From the NCBI GenBank assembly GCA_014802625.1, contig JAAVBX010000009.1, forward strand, positions 1-33,687: DNA of 33,687 nucleotides, given 5' to 3'. Shown here piece after piece: positions 7,747-15,784 of this stretch. Position 1 is the stretch's first letter; every line of letters starts with the position of its first letter. This DNA is from a bacterium. GTDB lineage: Bacteria; Bacteroidota; Bacteroidia; Bacteroidales; Muribaculaceae. A program made the translations under genes and the position numbers. The notes under the pieces were generated by a model, which did not search any database, was not told where the DNA came from, and was given only the letters and a program-made list of their open reading frames with translations.

Positions 7747-8850
7747 TCAGACGTTGAAGCGGAAGTGCATGATGTCTCCATCCTGCACCACATATTCCTT
7801 CCCCTCTACGGCCATCTTTCCCGCCTCTTTGACCGCATTCTCGGAGCCGAGCGTCACGAAGTCGTCATATTTGATCACCTCGGCGCGTATGAAGCCTTTC
7901 TCGAAGTCTGTGTGGATGATGCCGGCCGCCTGCGGAGCTTTCGTGCCGCGCATGAATGTCCATGCGCGCACTTCGTCCGGGCCCGCCGTGAAGTAGGTCT
8001 GAAGGTCGAGCAGGCGGTAGGCCGCGCGTATCAGTCGGCTCACTCCCGATTCCTCAAGGCCGATCTCGTTGAGGAATTCCTGACGCTCCTCCCAGGTGTC
8101 GAGTTCGGCGATCTCGCTCTCTGTCTTGGCGGCTACGATCATAAGGTCGGAATCCTGTCCGGCGATAGCCTCGCGCACACGCTCGACGTAGGCGTTGCCA
8201 TCGACGGCCGATGAGTCGTCGACATTGCAGACGTAGAGCACCGGCTTGTTGGTCAGCAGGAAGAGTTCGCGTGCGAATTTCTCCTCATCTTTCGTCTCGA
8301 AGCTGACGCTCCGCGCCGGCTTCCCCTGTTCGAGAGCCTCTTTGTAGGCTTTGAGCACCTCCACCTGCATCTTGGCCGTCTTGTCGCCCCCCGTCTTGGC
8401 CGCTTTCTCAGTCTTGGCAAGTCGGTTGTCGACTGTTTCGAGGTCTTTCAGCTGTAGCTCGTAGTTGATGATTTCCATGTCGCGCACCGGATCCACCGTG
8501 GTGTCGACGTGGGTGATGTTGTCATCGTCAAAGCAGCGGAGCACGTGCAGTATCGCGTCCGTCTCGCGGATGTTGGCGAGGAATTTGTTGCCTAAGCCCT
8601 CACCTTTCGACGCCCCTTTCACGAGGCCGGCTATGTCGACTATCTCTACCGTGGCGGGTACCGTCGATTTCGGATTGCACATCTCCACAAGCTTCGTCAG
8701 GCGGTCATCGGGCACGGTGATTACGCCGACGTTGGGTTCGATCGTGCAGAAGGGAAAATTGGCTGACTGAGCCTTGGCGTTGCTCAGGCAGTTGAAGAGT
8801 GTCGATTTGCCGACGTTCGGCAGACCGACTATGCCGCATTTAAGTGCCAT
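7747..8850 (-). CDS. ychF: Ribosome-associated ATPase YchF (Obg family)
   Basis: The 367-residue protein begins [20 protein letters not shown], with P-loop GLPNVGKST at residues 8-16. It then has [12 protein letters not shown] (switch I), [17 protein letters not shown] (switch II) and, in place of the GTPase G4 motif NKxD, YVCNVDD, as expected for YchF, which prefers ATP. The C-terminal TGS domain ([39 protein letters not shown]) is complete. YchF binds ribosomes and affects stress responses and translation. It starts 3 bases after the stop of the U32 gene, so it is the last gene of the long minus-strand run. Confidence 0.97.
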   Translation of the reverse strand: MALKCGIVGLPNVGKSTLFNCLSNAKAQSANFPFCTIEPNVGVITVPDDRLTKLVEMCNPKSTVPATVEIVDIAGLVKGASKGEGLGNKFLANIRETDAILHVLRCFDDDNITHVDTTVDPVRDMEIINYELQLKDLETVDNRLAKTEKAAKTGGDKTAKMQVEVLKAYKEALEQGKPARSVSFETKDEEKFARELFLLTNKPVLYVCNVDDSSAVDGNAYVERVREAIAGQDSDLMIVAAKTESEIAELDTWEERQEFLNEIGLEESGVSRLIRAAYRLLDLQTYFTAGPDEVRAWTFMRGTKAPQAAGIIHTDFEKGFIRAEVIKYDDFVTLGSENAVKEAGKMAVEGKEYVVQDGDIMHFRFNV

Positions 8851-8853
8851 TAT

Positions 8854-10119
8854 TTATTGCTGTTTTTTGTGTTCGGTGTTGGTCGTCTCTTCCCAGCGGT
8901 AGAGCCGGTCGGAGAGTCGGATTTTCTCGGGTACGGGCATCGCGAAGAGGTCACCTTTTCTTACCGTCGGAACGGGATCTACGTCAAGCCGCAGTTCCTC
9001 GACCTTGAATATGAGGGCACCTGTGGTGGGGCCGGTGATGATCACTTCGTCTCCTACATGAAGTTCCCCCGAGAGCAGACGGAATTCCCCTACTCCGAGT
9101 TTCGGGAAGTAACGCGTCACTTTCCCGATGAAGTGTTTCACCCGTGTGGCCGATGATCCATATTTCGCGCTCCATTCCCCGAGACGTTGTCCCATGTAGT
9201 AGCCGTCCCAGAAGCCTCGGTTGAAGATACGCCCCAGTCGGGCGTCCCATTCCGCCACGCGCGCCTCGTCGTAGCTGCCGTCGCAGATGGCCTGCAGGGC
9301 CTCGGAATAGCAACTTACGGCCTCCAGTACATATTCCGGGCCGCGGGCGCGTCCCTCGATTTTGAAGACTCTGACTCCGGCATCCACCATCTTGTTGAGG
9401 AAATGGATGGTCTTGAGATCCTTGGGCGACATGATGTATTGGTTCTCCACGTCGAGCTGAGCCCCGGTCTCTTTGTCGGTCACTGTGTAGGATCGACGGC
9501 ATATCTGATTGCATGCCCCCCGGTTGGCCGAGGAGTTCATCTCATGCAGGCTCATGTAGCATTTGCCGCTGACGGCCATGCAGAGAGCGCCGTGGCAGAA
9601 CATCTCAAGCCTCACCGGCTCTCCGGCCGGGCCGCAGATATTCTCTTCGCGGATGGCGCGTGATATTTCTCCGACCTGTTCCATCGAAAGTTCGCGCGCG
9701 AGCACCATCACGTCGGCATAGCGGGCGTAGAAACGCACGGCCTCGATGTTGCTGATGTTGACCTGGGTGGAGATGTGCACGGGTTGCCCCACCTCCGTAG
9801 CGTAGGTGATGGCGGCGATGTCCGAGGCGATTATCGCGGAGATGCCGGCCTCCTTGGCCGCATCGATTATCTCGCGCATCCGCGCCATGTCGGCGTCATA
9901 TATGATTGTGTTGACCGTCAGATAGGTCTTCACTCCGCGGGCGTTGCAGATCTCTGCTATCTCGCGCAGGTCATCGAGTGTGAAGTTCGCGCTCGAACGC
10001 GAACGCATGTTCAGCCCCTCGATACCGAAGTAGACGGCGTCGGCTCCCGCCGTCAGGGCGGCGGCCAGCGACTCCCGGCTTCCGACGGGGGCCATTATTT
10101 CAAAATCTTTTCTTGTCAT
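8854..10119 (-). CDS. Peptidase U32 family protein, YegQ/TrhP-like
   Basis: The 421-residue protein starts FEIMAPVGSRESLAAALTAGADAVYFG, a TIM-barrel start typical of U32 proteins. The family signature is LEMFCHGALCMAVSGKCYMS (about residues 171-190), followed by NRGACNQICRRSY, giving Cys175, 180, 187, 203 and 207; the last ones resemble iron-sulfur ligands. Members such as TrhP (YegQ) and RlhA are needed for prephenate-dependent hydroxylation of tRNA or 23S rRNA; older names call them proteases. This one is closest in layout to TrhP, with a short C-terminal barrel. Its ATG overlaps the ubiE stop by 4 bases (ATGA), indicating translational coupling. The exact substrate is not visible. Confidence 0.88.
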   Translation of the reverse strand: MTRKDFEIMAPVGSRESLAAALTAGADAVYFGIEGLNMRSRSSANFTLDDLREIAEICNARGVKTYLTVNTIIYDADMARMREIIDAAKEAGISAIIASDIAAITYATEVGQPVHISTQVNISNIEAVRFYARYADVMVLARELSMEQVGEISRAIREENICGPAGEPVRLEMFCHGALCMAVSGKCYMSLHEMNSSANRGACNQICRRSYTVTDKETGAQLDVENQYIMSPKDLKTIHFLNKMVDAGVRVFKIEGRARGPEYVLEAVSCYSEALQAICDGSYDEARVAEWDARLGRIFNRGFWDGYYMGQRLGEWSAKYGSSATRVKHFIGKVTRYFPKLGVGEFRLLSGELHVGDEVIITGPTTGALIFKVEELRLDVDPVPTVRKGDLFAMPVPEKIRLSDRLYRWEETTNTEHKKQQ

Positions 10120-10910
10120 TGCTTTTCGGGGGTCTGTTTGGTCCCTATGTAGATGCAGACTGCCCCGGGAAATATGGATTTCCAGGTGCAGTCGCTGAAT
10201 CCGGCCTCCTCCATCAGGGCTGTCATGGCTCCGCGCTGCGGGGCCGCTTCGATGCTCTCATGGAGGTAGGAGTAGGCGCGGGGATCGCCGCTCATCAGCC
10301 TGCCCGCCACCGGGATGAAGCCGCGCGTGTAGCCTTTGTACATCAGCAGGGGCAGCGCCGACGTCGGTTGGGAGAGTTCCACCACGCAGACTATGCCGCC
10401 GGGGCGGAGCACACGCAGCATCTCACGGTAACCGCGCACCATATTCTCGAAGTTGCGCACTCCGTAGGCCACTGTCACCATGTCGAAACTCTCATCCTCA
10501 AGCGGCATCTCCATGCAGTCGCCCTGAATGAAGGTGATGTTGCGCTCATCGGGAAATTCGGCGAGTTTCTTGCGCGCGATCTCAAGCATTCCTCCTGAGA
10601 GGTCGATGCCGGTCAGAGAGGCATGAGGATATCTCCGCCGCATGGCGAAGATGAGGTCGCCGGTGCCGGTCGCCACGTCGAGCACATCCTCCGGAGTATG
10701 ACCCAACCGGCGCACTCCCTCACGGAGCGCGCGATTGCGCCAGTGGGTGTGCATCCCCAGGCTCATGCAGGAGTTCATGAAGTCGTAGGCCGGGGCGATG
10801 CTGTTGAACATCGTCTCCACCTGTTTCCCCTTCCCCTCTCCGGGGGAATAGGGCATCACCCCTTCGGCTCCACGTTTCTCCTGCGTCTGCTTCTTCTGTT
10901 GCTCTGCCAT
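10116..10910 (-). CDS. ubiE: Demethylmenaquinone methyltransferase UbiE/MenG
   Basis: This protein of 264 residues has the UbiE signature: VETMFNSIAPAYDFMNSCMSLG at about 31-52, the SAM-binding motif VLDVATGTGDL at about 76-86, then GIDLSGGML, and VTVAYGVRNFENM at about 145-157. It methylates demethylmenaquinone to menaquinone in the last step of menaquinone synthesis, which fits an anaerobe with fumarate respiration. The N-terminal 25 residues (KKQTQEKRG) are a charged extension. It starts 6 bases after the acetyltransferase-like gene and its stop overlaps the U32 start. Confidence 0.95.
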   Translation of the reverse strand: MAEQQKKQTQEKRGAEGVMPYSPGEGKGKQVETMFNSIAPAYDFMNSCMSLGMHTHWRNRALREGVRRLGHTPEDVLDVATGTGDLIFAMRRRYPHASLTGIDLSGGMLEIARKKLAEFPDERNITFIQGDCMEMPLEDESFDMVTVAYGVRNFENMVRGYREMLRVLRPGGIVCVVELSQPTSALPLLMYKGYTRGFIPVAGRLMSGDPRAYSYLHESIEAAPQRGAMTALMEEAGFSDCTWKSIFPGAVCIYIGTKQTPEKQ

Positions 10911-10916
10911 AGGGGA

Positions 10917-12062
10917 TCAGTTGGTTTCTGCCTGAGCGAGGTGTTTCACGTAGGAGCGCCGACGTTTGTGCTGACGGGGATTGAAGGCCTCCCATTGGTT
11001 CTGCACCTTGGCGTTGGTCTCCATCTCCGGATTCGATTCGGCATAACGGAAACCCTTTTTGATATACTGCGGGATAAGATCGACGAATAGGAGGGCATTG
11101 ACACCTTTGGCCTGATACTCCGGTTTGACGGCCACAAGCAGCAGGTCGACGCGGTCGTTGCGTCCCTTGAGTCCCTTGAGCAGATGCCACCATCCCATCG
11201 GAAGGAATTTTCCGCGCGATTTCTGAAGGGCCCGGCTCATGGAGGGCATGGATATGCCGACGCCCACGATTTTGTCATCGCTGTCGACGATGATCGTCAC
11301 CAGATCGAGGTCCAGAAGGCCGAGGTAGTCGTCGATATATTGGTCGATCTGCCGGTCGGAGAGACGTGAGAACTGGTAGAGGTCCTTGTATGCGTCGTTG
11401 ATGAGATGGAAGAGTGCCTTGCCGTAGTCTTTCTTGATTTTGCGGCGAGAGGTGTATTTCACGACCCGCAACCCGAATTTCTTCTTCACGATCTCGGCAA
11501 TCCGGAGATGTTTCTCCGGGACGGCATCAGGCACCTCCATCAGGAATTCCACCCAGTCGGATTCCTTCGTGTAGCCGTGATGCTCGAAATGCTCCGAGTA
11601 GTAGGGGTAGTTGTAGATGGTGGCCATGGTCGAGAGTTGGTCGAAGCCCTCGATGAGACACCCCTCTTTGTCAAGGTCGGTGAAGGAGAGCGGACCTATG
11701 ACTTTCTCCATCCCTTTCTCGCGGGCCCATGCCTCGACCTGAGCGAGGAGCGCTCCGGAAACCTCTTTGTCGTCGATGAAGTCGACAAACCCGAACCGGG
11801 CGGCCTTATGGCCGCTGCTCTCATTGACCTGATGGTTGATTATCGCCGCGATCCGACCGACGGGTTTGCCGTCGCGGTAGGCCATGAAGTAGTCGGCCTC
11901 GCAGAAGTCGAAGGCCGGGTTCTTGGCCGGATTCAGTGTCTCCAGATCGTCGACCACCAGCGGCGGCACGAAGTAGGGATTATCCCGGTAGAGGTCGATA
12001 TGGAAGTGGGTGAATTCCTTGAGTTGTTGGCGTGTGGGATTTATCTTCTTGATTTCTACCAT
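10917..12062 (-). CDS. GNAT-type acyltransferase-like protein
   Basis: This 381-residue protein appears to contain two GNAT-like halves. The N half has DLYRDNPYFVPPLVVDDLETLNP followed by a strand pair (YFMAYRDGKPVGRIAAI) typical of GNAT beta4. The C half has VDLLLVAVKPEYQAKGVNALLF, a pattern close to the acetyl-CoA-binding V....G.G..L motif, and ends YAESNPEMETNAKVQNQWE. Proteins of this kind are widespread in Bacteroidota with no known substrate. It lies between the pseudokinase and ubiE in the same operon, with a 6-base gap to ubiE. The fold class is fairly certain; the substrate is unknown. Confidence 0.75.
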   Translation of the reverse strand: MVEIKKINPTRQQLKEFTHFHIDLYRDNPYFVPPLVVDDLETLNPAKNPAFDFCEADYFMAYRDGKPVGRIAAIINHQVNESSGHKAARFGFVDFIDDKEVSGALLAQVEAWAREKGMEKVIGPLSFTDLDKEGCLIEGFDQLSTMATIYNYPYYSEHFEHHGYTKESDWVEFLMEVPDAVPEKHLRIAEIVKKKFGLRVVKYTSRRKIKKDYGKALFHLINDAYKDLYQFSRLSDRQIDQYIDDYLGLLDLDLVTIIVDSDDKIVGVGISMPSMSRALQKSRGKFLPMGWWHLLKGLKGRNDRVDLLLVAVKPEYQAKGVNALLFVDLIPQYIKKGFRYAESNPEMETNAKVQNQWEAFNPRQHKRRRSYVKHLAQAETN

Positions 12063-12124
12063 GTTCTGTTTTAATTAGGATGGGCTTCCCGAAGCTCGGA
12101 ATGTGTCCGGATTCAAACACACTC

Positions 12125-12910
12125 TCAATTGAGCTTCACGAGGAGCCAGACGAGGAGCAGCATCATTGCCACTACGGCGCCCAGGATGATATAGAGGTTC
12201 TTCGGCGAGCGTCGCTGCACATCAAGCTGAAGGTCCATGAAACTCCGGTAGGGACGGTTCTTGTCGGTCGCCTTGTTGGCGATGCGGCGAAGTCGCGGAA
12301 GTGATTCCGGAAGATTGTCAAGCACCTCCCCGAGCACGAGTCCGTAGCTGCGGATATCCTCGCGGGTGTCCTGCTCGGAGAGTGAGGAGGTCTGATCGTA
12401 GCCGACGTTGATGAGTTTCAGGTTCTCGTTGTATTCGGTGAAGATGATCGACTCCGGAGTGATGGGATGATGCACGATGTGATTCTCCTGTATATAGTCC
12501 AGAGCGTCGAGGAGCTGGGTGCGGAGTCGCTGCACGATGCGCGGCGTCAGCCGCTTCTCGTCGATAAGACGCCGCAGGGAGTAGCCGTAGACATCGTCGG
12601 TGATGATGGCTTTCCCTATCCCGGGCACCTCCTCGAAGTCGTTGACCATCACGATGTTCGGATGCGCCAGATTGTAGCGCGTCTCGAATTCCTTCTCCAG
12701 CATGTGAAGGTATTCCGGCTTGTCGGCATATTGTTTTTTCAATGCCTTGAGCATAACCCATTTGCCATGCTTGCGCACTGTGTAGACATCATAGAATTCC
12801 TCCTCCCATTCGGGAAGAAGGGTGAGGTCGCTCCATTTTCCGCTGGGATCCTCTATCGGAATCTTTTTCTCCTCTTTGCTTATGTAGCCGGGATATTCGT
12901 TCTGGTTCAT
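12125..12910 (-). CDS. Membrane-anchored protein kinase-like protein, predicted pseudokinase
   Basis: The 261-residue protein has a Ser/Thr-kinase-like domain at about residues 30-225 and one C-terminal membrane helix (residues 239-258, LYIILGAVVAMMLLLVWLLV), placing the kinase fold in the cytoplasm. The ATP lysine is present (Lys55 in WVMLKALKK), with a plausible helix-C glutamate near residue 74. The catalytic loop that should read HRDLKPEN reads HHPITPES (147-154), and the DFG position reads NVG (168-170). Both catalytic aspartates are thus absent and the glycine loop is not recognisable. It is probably a regulatory or scaffold pseudokinase. It lies 35 bases after serS in the housekeeping run. 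No partner is visible in the window. Confidence 0.78.
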   Translation of the reverse strand: MNQNEYPGYISKEEKKIPIEDPSGKWSDLTLLPEWEEEFYDVYTVRKHGKWVMLKALKKQYADKPEYLHMLEKEFETRYNLAHPNIVMVNDFEEVPGIGKAIITDDVYGYSLRRLIDEKRLTPRIVQRLRTQLLDALDYIQENHIVHHPITPESIIFTEYNENLKLINVGYDQTSSLSEQDTREDIRSYGLVLGEVLDNLPESLPRLRRIANKATDKNRPYRSFMDLQLDVQRRSPKNLYIILGAVVAMMLLLVWLLVKLN

Positions 12911-12945
12911 GCTGGTGTTGGTTTATGATGGTTTTTATCTCCCCT

Positions 12946-14217
12946 TCAGGAAATGATATCGAAGCCGGTGTAGCGGCGCAGGCATTCCGGCACTATGATT
13001 CCCTCGGGCGTCTGGTTGTTCTCGAGCAGAGCGGCCATTATGCGCGGCAACGCGAGGGCCGAACCGTTGAGGGTGTGGCAGAGGTGGATTTTCTTCTGGC
13101 CGTCGCGGTAGCGGCATTTCAGGCGGTTGGCCTGGTATGTCTCGAAGTTGGAGACCGACGAAACCTCCAGCCAGCGTTTCTGCGCCGCGCTCCACACCTC
13201 GAAGTCGAAGGTGATGGCCGATGTGAACGACATGTCTCCGCCGCAGAGGCGCAGGATATGCCAGGGAAGGCCGAGACGGTCGAGAAGGCTCTGCACATGA
13301 TCCTTCATCTCCTCAAGGGCGGCGTAGGAGTTCTCGGGCTTCTCGATGCGCACGATCTCGACTTTGTCAAACTGATGGAGACGGTTCAGACCGCGCACAT
13401 CCTTGCCGTAGCTGCCGGCTTCGCGTCGCCAGCAGGGGGAGTAGGCGCAGTTGCGTTTGGGCAGTTCCCCCTCGGGGATGATGACGTCGCGGTACATGTT
13501 GGTGACCGGGACCTCGGCTGTCGGGATGAGATAGAGGTCATCGACTGTGACGTGGTACATCTGCCCCTCTTTGTCGGGAAGCTGCCCCGTGCCGTAGCCT
13601 GACGCCGCGTTGACGACATACGGAGGCTCTACCTCGGTATATCCCGCCTCTCCCGCTGAATCAAGGAAGAATTGTATGAGGGCGCGCTGCAGACGGGCCC
13701 CCTTGCCGATGTAGAAGGGGAAGCCGGCGCCCGTCACCTTGACGCCGAGCTCGAAGTCGATGAGGTTATATTTCTTGGCGAGTTCCCAGTGAGGGAGGGC
13801 GTCGGCCGGAAGGTCGGGCATATGACCGCCGCTCTTTTCGACTACGTTGTCCTCCGCGGTGAGTCCTTCGGGCACCGCCGCGCAGGGCATGTTGGGCACC
13901 GTCAGGAGAAGGTCGGTCTGTTTCTGCTGGCATTCCGCCAGACGGTCCTGAAGGCCTTTGGCCGCCCCTTTGATTGCGGCCACCTCGGCCTTGGCCTTCT
14001 CCGCCTCCTCTTTCTCCCCCTTCTTCATGTGGATGGCTATGGAGGCCGCCAGTTGCTTGAGGGCGTTGGCGTCGGAGTCGCATTTCGCCTGAAGACGACG
14101 GCGTTCGGCGTCGATCTCCAGTATCTCGGTGATAACGGGGCGTGCGTCGAAGCCTTTTACCGCGAGGCGTTCGATCACGAATTCCGGATTCTCTTTTATG
14201 ACTTGAAGCGTGAGCAT
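12946..14217 (-). CDS. serS: Seryl-tRNA synthetase
   Basis: This protein of 423 residues has the SerRS layout: an N-terminal coiled-coil arm that binds tRNA-Ser (about residues 27-105, rich in Lys/Glu/Ala) and a class II catalytic core. Motif 2 is YSPCWRREAGSYGKDVRGLNR and motif 3 is NGSALALPRIMAALLENNQ. It charges tRNA-Ser with serine and also supplies seryl-tRNA for Sec where present. It lies second in the run, 35 bases after yqeY and 35 before the pseudokinase gene. Length and motifs are typical. Confidence 0.97.
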   Translation of the reverse strand: MLTLQVIKENPEFVIERLAVKGFDARPVITEILEIDAERRRLQAKCDSDANALKQLAASIAIHMKKGEKEEAEKAKAEVAAIKGAAKGLQDRLAECQQKQTDLLLTVPNMPCAAVPEGLTAEDNVVEKSGGHMPDLPADALPHWELAKKYNLIDFELGVKVTGAGFPFYIGKGARLQRALIQFFLDSAGEAGYTEVEPPYVVNAASGYGTGQLPDKEGQMYHVTVDDLYLIPTAEVPVTNMYRDVIIPEGELPKRNCAYSPCWRREAGSYGKDVRGLNRLHQFDKVEIVRIEKPENSYAALEEMKDHVQSLLDRLGLPWHILRLCGGDMSFTSAITFDFEVWSAAQKRWLEVSSVSNFETYQANRLKCRYRDGQKKIHLCHTLNGSALALPRIMAALLENNQTPEGIIVPECLRRYTGFDIIS

Positions 14218-14252
14218 CTGCTTGGATCGGTGTTATGTGTTCTTATGGGTTA

Positions 14253-14714
14253 TCAGAGGTTGTTGAGGATCTCGCGCACTGCGGCGTTGATGGCTTTACC
14301 CTCGGCGCGTCCGGCAAGACGCTTGGAGGCTACCCCCATCACTTTACCCATATGGGCAGGCCCCTCGGCGCTGACTTCGGCCACGATGGCGCGGAGTTCT
14401 TTGTCAAGTTCCTCGGCGGTGAGCTGTTTCGGGAGGTATTCCTCGATTACGGCTGCCTCGGCAAGCTCGTTGGCCGCAAGCTCGGGCCGGTTGTTGGATG
14501 CGTAGATGTCGGCACTCTCCTTGCGCTGCTTCACCATCTTGACAAGGATTTTCATTGCCGTGTCGTCGGAGAGTTCGCCGTTGGCGCCCTTCGCGGTCTT
14601 GGCTTCGAGAAATTCCTTCTTGATGCCGCGCAGGGCCTCAAGACGCGTTTTTTCGCGTGCGAGCATTGCCTTGCGGATGTCGTCGCTGACCTGATCGAAA
14701 AGATTTGTTGCCAT
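14253..14714 (-). CDS. GatB/YqeY domain protein
   Basis: This 153-residue protein is a stand-alone YqeY-type domain, related to the tail of the GatB amidotransferase. It has the usual DIRKAMLAREKTRLEALRGIKKE start and the conserved EAAVIEEYLPKQLTAEEL segment, and ends with HMGKVMGVASKRLAGRAEGKAINAAVREIL. The family is thought to bind tRNA and is often near tRNA synthetase or rpsU genes; here it precedes serS. It is the first gene of the minus-strand run, downstream of the palindromic divergent promoter region. Confidence 0.93.
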   Translation of the reverse strand: MATNLFDQVSDDIRKAMLAREKTRLEALRGIKKEFLEAKTAKGANGELSDDTAMKILVKMVKQRKESADIYASNNRPELAANELAEAAVIEEYLPKQLTAEELDKELRAIVAEVSAEGPAHMGKVMGVASKRLAGRAEGKAINAAVREILNNL

Positions 14715-14835
14715 TAGTTATATCTGTTTTTATCCTGTTTTTATTCTTTTGTAGCTGAGTGTCAGTATGTTGTGTGAGAAGAGGATGCCGTATGGACACA
14801 ATATCCCCTTTAATGCGCATACATGATTCAGACTG

Positions 14836-14882
14836 CAAAAATACTATAAATTTGTGAGTAAGACAAATTTATAGTATTTTTG
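14836..14882. promoter_or_regulatory. 20-base-arm palindrome, possible divergent promoter for yqeY and nfnA
   Basis: 14836-14855 and 14863-14882 are perfect reverse complements around a 7-base spacer. Each arm contains TAAATTTG (14847-14854 on plus, 14871-14864 on minus), a match to the Bacteroidota -7 TAnnTTTG. One site faces nfnA (ATG 14902) and the other faces yqeY. No good -33 TTG is seen for either, so it may instead be an operator or RNA hairpin. I see no gene in 14715-14901. Confidence 0.5.
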
Positions 14883-14901
14883 GAGAAAATTTCTTTTTAT
14901 C

Positions 14902-15777
14902 ATGTTCAAAATCGTAAGCAAGCGCGAGCTTGCGCCTAACATCACCGAGATGCTCGTCGAGGCCCCGAGAGTGGCCGCCTCTGCCCGCCCGGGACAGTTC
15001 GTCATCGTCCGGGTCGACGAGGAGGGGGAGCGTATCCCGCTCACAATCTGCGACTATGACCGTGAGGGGGGAACGGTCACTATCGTCACCCAGTCTGTCG
15101 GAATTTCTTCCGCTAAAATCAATGCCCTGAATGAGGGCGACGCTTTCCTTGACTTCGCCGGACCCCTCGGGCGTCCGACCGATCTGATGGATCTCACGGA
15201 CGAGGAACTGCGCCGCACGAAGGTGCTCTTCGTGGCAGGCGGTGTGGGCACTGCCCCGGTCTATCCTCAGGCGAAATGGCTCCACGAGAAGGGTGTCCGC
15301 GCCGATGTCATCATCGGAGCGCGCACCAAGGATCTCTTCACCTATGTCGATGAGATGCGGCGTGTGGCCGATGTCTATCTGGCCACCGACGACGGTTCAG
15401 CCGGATATCACGGATTGGTGACCGGGCTTATAAAGGATCTTATCGATAATCAGGGGAAGCGTTATGACCGCTGTGTGGTGATCGGGCCGATGATAATGAT
15501 GAAGTTCGCGGCGCAGACCACGAAGGAATATAATCTCCCTACGATGGTGTCGCTCAACGCTCTTATGGTCGACGGCACGGGAATGTGCGGAGCATGCCGC
15601 GTCTCTGTCGGCGGCGAGACTAAGTTTACTTGCGTCGACGGCCCGGAATTCGACGGGCATAAGGTGGATTTCGACGAGGCTATGCGCCGTCAGGCCATGT
15701 ATCGCAAGAGTCCGAAGACCGATCCCGCCACTCATCATTGCGAATGTCAGGGACATGAACTTAATCTAACCAAGTGA
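14902..15777 (+). CDS. nfnA: NADH-dependent ferredoxin:NADP+ oxidoreductase, subunit A (ferredoxin-NADP reductase-like)
   Basis: This 291-residue protein belongs to the ferredoxin reductase-like family (FAD plus NAD domains). IPLTICDYD (residues 45-53) is the FAD-binding stretch and VAGGVGTAPVYPQAKWL (111-127) the nucleotide loop. The C-terminal [2Fe-2S] motif is DGTGMCGACR...FTCVDGPEF, with Asp224, Cys229, Cys232 and Cys244. From memory, the spacing matches the one-Asp, three-Cys cluster of Thermotoga NfnA. It is followed after 7 bases by nfnB. The pair reversibly couples NADH and reduced ferredoxin to NADP reduction by flavin bifurcation. It resembles PyrK and SudB, which is why such genes are often misnamed. 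The nfnB partner makes this call strong. Confidence 0.9.
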   Translation: MFKIVSKRELAPNITEMLVEAPRVAASARPGQFVIVRVDEEGERIPLTICDYDREGGTVTIVTQSVGISSAKINALNEGDAFLDFAGPLGRPTDLMDLTDEELRRTKVLFVAGGVGTAPVYPQAKWLHEKGVRADVIIGARTKDLFTYVDEMRRVADVYLATDDGSAGYHGLVTGLIKDLIDNQGKRYDRCVVIGPMIMMKFAAQTTKEYNLPTMVSLNALMVDGTGMCGACRVSVGGETKFTCVDGPEFDGHKVDFDEAMRRQAMYRKSPKTDPATHHCECQGHELNLTK

Positions 15778-15784
15778 AACTACG

